From NCBI RefSeq assembly GCF_014195535.1, contig NZ_JACIBY010000003.1, positions 376,440 to 440,439 of the forward strand: a stretch of 64,000 bases of DNA. The letters are read 5' to 3'. Position 1 is the first letter of the stretch; every line of letters begins with the position of its first letter. Made by a program: the position numbers and the translations under genes. This DNA comes from Runella defluvii (GTDB taxonomy: Bacteria; Bacteroidota; Bacteroidia; Cytophagales; Spirosomataceae). The notes below the pieces were generated by a model. That model did not search any database. It saw only the letters and a program-made list of their open reading frames with translations, and was not told where the DNA came from. This document shows positions 53,053 through 60,363 of this stretch, piece after piece.

Positions 53053-56022
53053 CTAAACGGCATTTATTAATCGGTAAATATCAAATAACACTTCTGAAAA
53101 GAAAACTGGGGGTATATCTTTCAATGATAACGTATCATTCCACGATTTTCCTCTAAATGAAATATTATTCACAGTGGCTTTGGCATTCCCACCTTGATAC
53201 CAAGCATAGACACCTTCTATTTCGGCATTTGCCTGAATTGAAGCGGTTTGATGTTTTTTAATGAGTTCAAGATGTCCACCATCACCCGTACTTTTAATCC
53301 ATCCATATTTTTCAATGGTACTGCTTGCATAATCAGCTCCTTTGGGAATATCCTGATTCTGGAAAATACGCGTATAGCTCAGTTCGAGTTCGTCCGTAGA
53401 TGGAGTAAAAGTTTTTCTTTCTAATTGACTAAAAACTGGTAGAATACTGAGCTCGTAAACTTTGCTCTGCCAAGCTTTGATTTGTTCTTGAGTTAGATAG
53501 ATAGGGTGTAAAATAGAAATATAATCACCCTCTTCAAATTCTATTTCGTCGTCATCAAGGTTCAATAATGAAGTGTCTTCTTGGCAGTAAAACACCTCTT
53601 TAAATTCTTTCTCTTTGTTAAAAATGCCCCAAAGTAGCTTCATCGCATAAACAAACATGATAGGGCTTTCCAAAAAAGCAGCTTGCCATTGACCAATAGA
53701 CCATTGACGTTCTTCAATCATGTATTTTTCAAGACGGCCACTTTGGGTTTTTATGACGTCTCTAATTTCTTTTTCAATTTCTTTAAATTCCTTTTTGAGG
53801 TCTGACGAAGCTGATTTTGGAAGAGATTTTCGCATTTTATTGTCTTCATCAAAATAGCAAAGTGTAAAGTCTGAATTGACAAATGCTCTGTATTCATCTC
53901 CATCAACCTCAAACGATTTAAAGAGCCCTTCAAATTCAAAATTTGGAATGATTCGGTCCGCTAGTTCGTCGGTTGTTATGTTTAATTCAAGAGCAGCAGC
54001 GTCCAAGGCTTTAATGGCGCGGTCACTAACTGTGGGTCTTTTACTTACATATTTTCTTGAAATTACCTCAATACTCCGAAGAGCCTTGTTGGTTCCGACT
54101 TGCATCATGGCATCAATGGCGTATTCGGCCATTTTATACCTTTTTTCATCCATGTTATATTTGAAAATACCTTTTAAGGTTGTCAAGGCTTCATCACCGC
54201 CCAACATTCCTCCAGTTGTTAAGTAGTACTTGAATTTTGAATTGGAACCAGAGTCAGCAAACGCTTTGAGTAGCGCTTTGGCAAACCCTCCTGATTGATT
54301 TCGGTCAATTAAAGGTAATAATTGTCTAAGTTCGATGTCAGAATTTAAACCCTTACCTCGGGGCATTCGATAGAATAAAAACCTTACCTCTTCTTTGGAA
54401 AATGTCCCCTGATTGTTTTTCCAATAAATAGGCGGGAGCTGAGACTCATCGATCCATTTTTCGGAAAATTTGGAAAGTTTGCCCCGTTTTGAAGCATTTT
54501 GAATAATGGTTTTTGCTTGAGTTAGAGAAAGTGGATTCGCGAAAAGAGTTTCTTCTAGTGCCTCAAGGATAACATCACGAGTATCATCATTTTTCTCAAC
54601 TTCTAATACCGCATTTAAAACTCGCTCAGCATCTTCTGTCTTTAATTTTGACAGTACAAGCGCTGCTACAATTCTTGTATCGGCGGTTTTAGCTTGTAAA
54701 AAGTTTTTGGCTGTTTCAAACGATTCGTCACCCAATTTTGCAAGGGTACTCGCCGCTAAGTTTCGGGTGTTTTTGGTTGCATTATGAATTGCATACTCCC
54801 AAATTTTAGGGGCAATCGACGAAAAATTATATTGATCAATTAATGAAAAAACGACGTCGTGGAAGTTTTTTTTGAGGTATTTTGGATTTTTGGTTAAAGC
54901 AATAACAAGAAATTCAAGCGAATCACTTCCAAAATGTTCACTTAAAAATCGAGGGAATTCTGGGTAAAAAAAGTCACTGACTTCGAGGTAATTTCGTATC
55001 CGTTCTTTAGCTGTATTTTCGTCTTTTTTTAACAGCCATTTCGCGATAGCCACACTGGAAGGTTGTCCATTTGCATAGGATTCAATTAAATAACTGGAAT
55101 AAACTTGCCCTTCTGCAATGCATTGTTGAGTATAATATTCATTTATAAACTGCTCAATTTTATCATTGTATTTATTAGGTATATATTCGTCCATTTTAAT
55201 ATACACACTAAATCGGTTATATGGCTCCGTGTGTATATCTTTCATAACCTCTACTACATCTTGCTCAAAATTAACTGCATTTTTATCAATGAGATACAAG
55301 ATATTTTCTATATCTAATTTTTTACAAGGTAGATATGCAGAAATTGAATTGTCATAAACACTATCCATTCTATACATAAATTTAACGTATTGATTTTCAA
55401 GTGCTTCTTGATGATAGGTGAACAAAAAATCTAAAATATGAGATTTTAAATTACGGTAACCTCCAAAAGCATTTTGAAAGACAATCTCTAAAAGTTGTTG
55501 TGATTCTTCTGTTTTTGTCGTTTTTAATTGTTCGAGAAGGTATTTTCCGTATAAAGAAAGTTGTTTTATTCTATCTTGAAAATAAAATAAAACTGAGTGA
55601 TTACCGTTAGAGAATAAAATTTGACATATATCAGTATCTTTAAATCCTTGTTTCTTAAAAAAGTTGAGATATTTGTTGAACTCTTCTTCAATTAGTTCAC
55701 TGTAACTTGTCAATTTAGACCTTATAAAATTCCATATAATCCTCTTATAAATAGAATTGTCAGAGACAGGTCTGATGAGTTGATGAATCACAATATCCTC
55801 TATTGTCCAAAGCTCATTTTTTTTAATAATGGCCCAGTCTAAAAAATCTACACCTCTATATTCGACCGATTCAAGAATAGAAATGTCATTTTTTTGTAAT
55901 AAAAAATCTAGGACTAAGCTGATTTGTTGGCTATACCTAAGGGCGTAATTTGGTTCACGTTTTTCTACATTTTCAATTCGCCCTTGAGCAGCATTAATTA
56001 AAATATTTGTTCTTGAATCCAT
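53053..56022 (-). CDS. DUF4132 (MolR-like) protein, paralog 2, AT-rich 5' half
   Basis: 989 residues from the ATG at 56022 (a TTG 20 codons upstream is in frame but outside the conserved start). HEAT-like repeats (NLAASTLAKLGDESFETAKN) and a C-terminal DUF4132 domain (GRLEKYMIEERQWSIGQW, FVYAMKLLWGIF) match the other paralog over the last 550 residues. The first 350 residues are more diverged and their DNA (about 55.0-56.0 kb) is visibly AT-rich compared with all neighbours, with many AAA, ATT and TTT codons. This suggests a separate origin or rapid change. A 13-bp inverted repeat precedes the gene. Confidence 0.85.
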   Translation of the reverse strand: MDSRTNILINAAQGRIENVEKREPNYALRYSQQISLVLDFLLQKNDISILESVEYRGVDFLDWAIIKKNELWTIEDIVIHQLIRPVSDNSIYKRIIWNFIRSKLTSYSELIEEEFNKYLNFFKKQGFKDTDICQILFSNGNHSVLFYFQDRIKQLSLYGKYLLEQLKTTKTEESQQLLEIVFQNAFGGYRNLKSHILDFLFTYHQEALENQYVKFMYRMDSVYDNSISAYLPCKKLDIENILYLIDKNAVNFEQDVVEVMKDIHTEPYNRFSVYIKMDEYIPNKYNDKIEQFINEYYTQQCIAEGQVYSSYLIESYANGQPSSVAIAKWLLKKDENTAKERIRNYLEVSDFFYPEFPRFLSEHFGSDSLEFLVIALTKNPKYLKKNFHDVVFSLIDQYNFSSIAPKIWEYAIHNATKNTRNLAASTLAKLGDESFETAKNFLQAKTADTRIVAALVLSKLKTEDAERVLNAVLEVEKNDDTRDVILEALEETLFANPLSLTQAKTIIQNASKRGKLSKFSEKWIDESQLPPIYWKNNQGTFSKEEVRFLFYRMPRGKGLNSDIELRQLLPLIDRNQSGGFAKALLKAFADSGSNSKFKYYLTTGGMLGGDEALTTLKGIFKYNMDEKRYKMAEYAIDAMMQVGTNKALRSIEVISRKYVSKRPTVSDRAIKALDAAALELNITTDELADRIIPNFEFEGLFKSFEVDGDEYRAFVNSDFTLCYFDEDNKMRKSLPKSASSDLKKEFKEIEKEIRDVIKTQSGRLEKYMIEERQWSIGQWQAAFLESPIMFVYAMKLLWGIFNKEKEFKEVFYCQEDTSLLNLDDDEIEFEEGDYISILHPIYLTQEQIKAWQSKVYELSILPVFSQLERKTFTPSTDELELSYTRIFQNQDIPKGADYASSTIEKYGWIKSTGDGGHLELIKKHQTASIQANAEIEGVYAWYQGGNAKATVNNISFRGKSWNDTLSLKDIPPVFFSEVLFDIYRLINAV

Positions 56023-56052
56023 GTCTTTATTAAGGTTTTTGTGTTTTAATAT

Positions 56053-56089
56053 TAGTGTTTTGTTAATTTCTATGACTAACAAAACACTA
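56053..56089. repeat. 13-bp inverted repeat inside the MoxR operon
   Basis: TAGTGTTTTGTTA (56053-56065) and its complement (56077-56089) with an 11-base loop, in the 82-bp gap between the MoxR and paralog 2 genes. No T-run follows on the transcribed strand, so RNA processing or stabilisation is as likely as termination. It lies at the edge of the AT-rich segment. Confidence 0.6.
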
Positions 56090-56104
56090 GTTGATTGTCG
56101 GTAG

Positions 56105-57184
56105 TTACAAAGTGATTTCCTTACAAGCCCGATACACGTCTTTCCATTCGGCGCGAGGTTTGACGACGGTTTCGAGGTATTCGTTCCAGACTACTTTGTC
56201 CTGAACAGGGTCTTTGACAACCGCACCTACCAAACCTGCGGCAACGTCTTGGGCATTTAGGCGACCGTCGCCAAAATGAGCAGCCAGGGCAAGTCCATTG
56301 TTGACGACTGATATGGCTTCGGCGGTGCTCATGGTACTGGTGGGTACTTTGATTTTGGTTTTCCCGTCGGCTGTCACTCCCGCGCGTAATTCGCGGAAAA
56401 TGGTCACAATGCGTTGAATTTCTTTCAAAGAAGGTGCTTCTGCGGGAAGTTCAAGGGCTTTTTGTAAACTAGAAACACGGTGCTGTACGATCGAAATTTC
56501 TTCTTCCATTGAATCAGGTACGGGAAGAATGACGGTATTAAAACGTCGTTTCAACGCCCCCGAAAGCTCATTTACTCCTTTGTCGCGGTTGTTGGCCGTC
56601 GCAATGACGTTGAAACCCGAAACAGCCTGCACTTCCATGTTGAGTTCAGGAATGGGTAAGGTTTTCTCGGACAAAATCGTGATGAGCGTGTCTTGGACGT
56701 CGGCGGTGATACGCGTCAACTCCTCGATGCGGGCAATTTGCCCCGTCCGCATCGCATACATCATGGGAGTGGTTACGAGGGCGTTTTCGGTGGGGCCTTC
56801 GGCCAATAGGCGAGCATAGTTCCAACCGTATCTTATGGCTTCTTCGCTCGTTCCTGCCGTCCCTTGAATAAGTAAGGTCGAATTTCCTGAAACGGCCGCC
56901 GCTAAGTGTTCTGCCACCCACGACTTGGCCGTGCCAGGAAGCCCATAAAGCAACAACGCGCGGTCGGTCGTAAGGGTAGCCACGGCAATTTCCATCAATC
57001 GTCGGCTTCCGATATACTTGGGGGAAATTTCAAACCCGTTTTTCAATTTTCCGCCCATTAAGTATTGCACCACGGCTTGGGGCGACAATTTCCAGTTGGT
57101 AGGGCGTTTGTGGGCATCTTGTTTGCCAATTTCTTCCAATTCAAGCGCAAACTGTTGTTCGGCATGTTGTCTTAGTACGTTCAT
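56105..57184 (-). CDS. MoxR-type AAA+ ATPase
   Basis: 359 residues. Walker A GLPGTAKS (81-88), a Walker B position IARIEELTR (about 150-158) with Glu-Glu in place of the usual Asp-Glu, sensor 1 ATANNRDKG (about 196-203) and arginine finger candidates in ALKRRFN (Arg213/214) are visible, followed by a helical lid. MoxR ATPases remodel or assemble partner complexes together with VWA proteins. It overlaps the DUF5691 gene by 4 bases. Family length and motifs match YehL of E. coli. Confidence 0.9.
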   Translation of the reverse strand: MNVLRQHAEQQFALELEEIGKQDAHKRPTNWKLSPQAVVQYLMGGKLKNGFEISPKYIGSRRLMEIAVATLTTDRALLLYGLPGTAKSWVAEHLAAAVSGNSTLLIQGTAGTSEEAIRYGWNYARLLAEGPTENALVTTPMMYAMRTGQIARIEELTRITADVQDTLITILSEKTLPIPELNMEVQAVSGFNVIATANNRDKGVNELSGALKRRFNTVILPVPDSMEEEISIVQHRVSSLQKALELPAEAPSLKEIQRIVTIFRELRAGVTADGKTKIKVPTSTMSTAEAISVVNNGLALAAHFGDGRLNAQDVAAGLVGAVVKDPVQDKVVWNEYLETVVKPRAEWKDVYRACKEITL

Positions 57185-58752
57185 AGTGCTGTTATTTGTT
57201 CTATTTCTTCTTTTATTTCTAGGTGTTTAAAGAGAATGTCGGCAACGTGGGTGTTCCAATAGTTTCGTTGCCAATCTTGGGATAATTCATTTTGAAGTGA
57301 GTAAAGCAGGTCTTTGGAACTGACGTGCAATTTCCGCCCCAACTGATTTAAAAAATTTCGGTCGGAAAAAACGTAGTAATAGTTTGAACCATCAAGCTCT
57401 TTTACCAACGCGGACAACGCCTTTTTTGAAAATTGAGATGACCAATTTTGCGGCGGACCTTCCGTTGTGATGGCTTTTACCAACGCAAACGAAAGTTGGG
57501 AATGATGTAACAACAGTTCTTCTTGGTCGGGCCAAGGCAAACGTTGAAGTAGGTCTGTTTTTTGTACTTCTAAGTGGGCAGTTACTTTCAAAAAAGCATT
57601 GATTTCATCGGGCGACGCAAACGCCATTGCTTCACTGAAGGCGTATAAATACGCCGCTGTATTTTTGCTTTGAGTGTTGATAAAAAACTCGACCAATCGT
57701 GACAGGTTTCCTTCAAAAAAAGTGATTAAATGACTTGGATGTAGCCATCGAAGCAACGATTGTAGCCAGTATTCGGCGTCCGAAACGCCTTTTTGAGAGC
57801 TTAATTTGTCGAATCCAAAGCATTGGTTCATTTCGTCCCCGTTCCAAAAATCCACCTCTGACTCAGGAAGTTGAAGCTGATAATTGGCTGATGAAAAGCC
57901 AATTGCGGAAAATAAACCCTTCTTTTTTGTGATACACTTGGTAATTTGCTCGGCTACCACTTTGCCGAATCGACTCCCTTGAATGGAAAGCCGTAATTCG
58001 TTGATGTGGTGAATAGTCTCAAGGGTAACGGGTTTGGGCGAAGTCAGATTTTTGGTCAGTTCCTCATGAATTTGTTCTAAAAAGGGCTCATCGTCGGCCG
58101 ACAAACCAATTTTTAACGTGGACAATAGATTTTTTCGGTCTTTGGCCGATTCGTTGGGCCAAGCCTGAGCCAAAAGTGACAACGCCTCGGCTGGATTTTG
58201 GCGTCGAAGTTCGCTCAAAAATGCCTTTCGTTCGGTAGATTTTCCTTCTTCCCACTGCGTAATGCTCAGCGAAGCGTCCGCGATTTGCCAAGATTCATTG
58301 AACTTTGCCAGCCATTTTCCACGCACACCAAGGAGAAGGTGGAGCTGAGGAAGGAGTTGCTTGGGGGTATTGCTCAATGCGTTCACAAGCAAGTCATCGG
58401 TCAAAACCCACTGTTTTTGGTGGCATTTTTGAAGTAGCAATTCCAGTAAATAGGGGTTCGCTGGCGATAAATCCAACACTTTTTTCCAAAGGGCAACCGT
58501 TTTTGGCGGACAGAAATTCGAGGTCTCAGTGTCCTCCAAAGCCAAATTGGGGAGGGTAATTTTGGTCGGATTTTGCCCAGCACGACTGTAATTATATAGA
58601 ACTGCCGCCGCTTTTAGGAAATAACCTTCAGTATCATTTTTATTGCTTTTTGCTAAGATTTCTTGAATGGAGGCGGGGAGTGCTTCGGTCGGTAAGGGGT
58701 GCCTTTCGGTACCCAACAGGGCGGTTTTTTTTAATAATTCCCAATGAAACAT
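57181..58752 (-). CDS. DUF5691 protein
   Basis: 523 residues, starting MFHWELLKKTALLGTER, the typical DUF5691 opening. The rest is helical, HEAT-like, with segments such as LLQKCHQKQWVLTDDLLVNA and RNLLSTLKIGLSADDEP. No catalytic motif is seen. DUF5691 is known mainly from clusters with SWIM, MoxR and VWA genes, as here. It is translationally coupled to the MoxR gene and 30 bases from the SWIM gene, so it probably forms part of the same complex. Confidence 0.82.
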   Translation of the reverse strand: MFHWELLKKTALLGTERHPLPTEALPASIQEILAKSNKNDTEGYFLKAAAVLYNYSRAGQNPTKITLPNLALEDTETSNFCPPKTVALWKKVLDLSPANPYLLELLLQKCHQKQWVLTDDLLVNALSNTPKQLLPQLHLLLGVRGKWLAKFNESWQIADASLSITQWEEGKSTERKAFLSELRRQNPAEALSLLAQAWPNESAKDRKNLLSTLKIGLSADDEPFLEQIHEELTKNLTSPKPVTLETIHHINELRLSIQGSRFGKVVAEQITKCITKKKGLFSAIGFSSANYQLQLPESEVDFWNGDEMNQCFGFDKLSSQKGVSDAEYWLQSLLRWLHPSHLITFFEGNLSRLVEFFINTQSKNTAAYLYAFSEAMAFASPDEINAFLKVTAHLEVQKTDLLQRLPWPDQEELLLHHSQLSFALVKAITTEGPPQNWSSQFSKKALSALVKELDGSNYYYVFSDRNFLNQLGRKLHVSSKDLLYSLQNELSQDWQRNYWNTHVADILFKHLEIKEEIEQITAL

Positions 58753-58782
58753 CTGATAATGAATGGAAAAGGCTGTTAATGT

Positions 58783-60138
58783 TTATAATAGCTGATACGA
58801 AAAATTTTGAACGATGCCCAAAGGCCAAACCGACGTGGATTGCCGCAACAGAAAAAGAGGAGTAGGTTGTCCAGCGGTAAAAGCCAATAATTTCCAAATG
58901 ATGGCTTCTTCAAACGAGTCATGGATACGCATCACTGCTCCTGTGGTGTCTTGAAGGTACCAATGAGTTTGGTATTTGGTGATTTGAAGATGTTCGACCA
59001 ATTGAGGGATGTCATCAGCCCAGGGGTTTTGGGCAATGGCACGGGTGTATTCTAGTTGCGAATGGTGCCAGCTTTCAAGTCCTTCCAGCGAGGTAGGAAG
59101 AAATGATTTACTTTCTAAGTGATGCTTTACCAATGCACGAAAGGGACTGTGGCTTGGATAAAACACCAAACGAGCTTTGGAGGTATTGCCAGGCACAAGC
59201 GGGGTTTCAATGGCAGCGGTTTTGTAAGCAAAATTGAGCACCAACGCGAAACGCTTGGAGTTACACCCGTACAGCCAATTTCGTTGGAGGACAATGTCCT
59301 CTTCTTGGGTGCTACGTCTGCCAATCACAACCCATTCATCGTCAATGGTTTCGGCTTCTTTGTTTTCGATTAGTTCTTTTTGCTGCACATTCCATCCCAC
59401 CCGACTTTTCACTTCCTCTTGTACAAGCGGTGGGAGCTGGTCGAGGTTTCTAAATGCCTCAATTTGTAAGTGTATTTTTGCCGCAATTTCGAGGGCTTGG
59501 GGTTGCCACGAATCGCCTTTGTAATAGTTGATTTTGGTAAATTCTTTGACCAACGAGGCAAAACCCGTCGCTTGGGCATCCACCATGCGGGCGGCCATTT
59601 TTTCAAAGTAAGCGCTACCTTTTTCGGGAAGTGCCAACAACCCACCCCTCACCATGTCTCGAAGCCAAAGGTCAAGCTCGGCAATGCCTGCTTCAACTTT
59701 CAGCAAACGGTCGTTTTGGCGCTTTTCCTTGTCTTTGGCTTGTTTGTCTGTTTTTTCGGAATCCTGTTCCTCACTTATTGGCGGCTGTATTTTGGCTTCG
59801 GCTTTTTCGGAACGTTTGTTGATCCATTCGCTGACCCAACTAGGCTCGGTCGTGAGTTGAGGAATTTCACCGTTGCGGCGTGCAACCAAAAACAACAGTC
59901 CTAAACCGTGTTTGCACGGAAATTTTCGGCTAGGGCAAGAGCATTTAAAGGCGGTATTTTGGAGGTCGATTTGGGTTCGGTAGGGGTCTTTTCCGCTTCC
60001 TTGCACTTCTCCCCACAGTACCCGCTCGTTGGATTGGTAATTCAACCATTTGCGTTCATTGGCTAAGTCTTTTCCCGCTTTAAGCGATGAAGCATCGGGC
60101 GCAAGCTGGTTTACCTGGTCCTCGTTTAGAAAATTCAT
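58783..60138 (-). CDS. SWIM zinc-finger protein, first gene of the MoxR operon
   Basis: 451 residues. A SWIM zinc finger (CxCx(n)CxH) is present at residues 66-77: CSCPSRKFPCKH (Cys66, Cys68, Cys75, His77). A Lys/Glu/Gln-rich linker (about 100-140) precedes a helical C-terminal region. SWIM fingers bind DNA or proteins. It resembles YehQ of E. coli and starts the transcript; 225 bases upstream are AT-rich and hold only the terminator of the next gene upstream. Confidence 0.87.
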   Translation of the reverse strand: MNFLNEDQVNQLAPDASSLKAGKDLANERKWLNYQSNERVLWGEVQGSGKDPYRTQIDLQNTAFKCSCPSRKFPCKHGLGLLFLVARRNGEIPQLTTEPSWVSEWINKRSEKAEAKIQPPISEEQDSEKTDKQAKDKEKRQNDRLLKVEAGIAELDLWLRDMVRGGLLALPEKGSAYFEKMAARMVDAQATGFASLVKEFTKINYYKGDSWQPQALEIAAKIHLQIEAFRNLDQLPPLVQEEVKSRVGWNVQQKELIENKEAETIDDEWVVIGRRSTQEEDIVLQRNWLYGCNSKRFALVLNFAYKTAAIETPLVPGNTSKARLVFYPSHSPFRALVKHHLESKSFLPTSLEGLESWHHSQLEYTRAIAQNPWADDIPQLVEHLQITKYQTHWYLQDTTGAVMRIHDSFEEAIIWKLLAFTAGQPTPLFLLRQSTSVWPLGIVQNFSYQLL

Positions 60139-60290
60139 AGAAAACCTGATTTTTTAGGAGATGCAATTAACGAAAAAATAGGTTTATGTGAAATAAAAAT
60201 AGATAATCTATCGGAAAAATTTTATTATTCGGTTTCTCTGTCATCATTCAAATCACGAAATTCAGCCGAATAAATTGTGGGAAACAAAAA

Positions 60291-60328
60291 AAACGTAGTT
60301 GTTAAAATCAATTTTAACAACTACGTTT
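60291..60328 (-). terminator. Intrinsic terminator of the PQQ/cupredoxin gene
   Basis: Perfect 18-bp arms (AAACGTAGTTGTTAAAAT, 60291-60308, and complement 60311-60328) with a 2-base loop. On the minus strand a T-rich tract follows, so it ends transcription of the gene that stops at 60364. Confidence 0.88.
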
Positions 60329-60363
60329 TACTTCCTCTAAAGGAAAATCAGGAAAAAGAGAAC

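Noticed and set aside
47760-56022. Molybdate regulation by the MolR-like (DUF4132) proteins, linked with mog at 13.2 kb
   Set aside because: The name comes from old E. coli genetics, the two loci are 35 kb apart and no molybdate transport genes are seen; the link is not supported.
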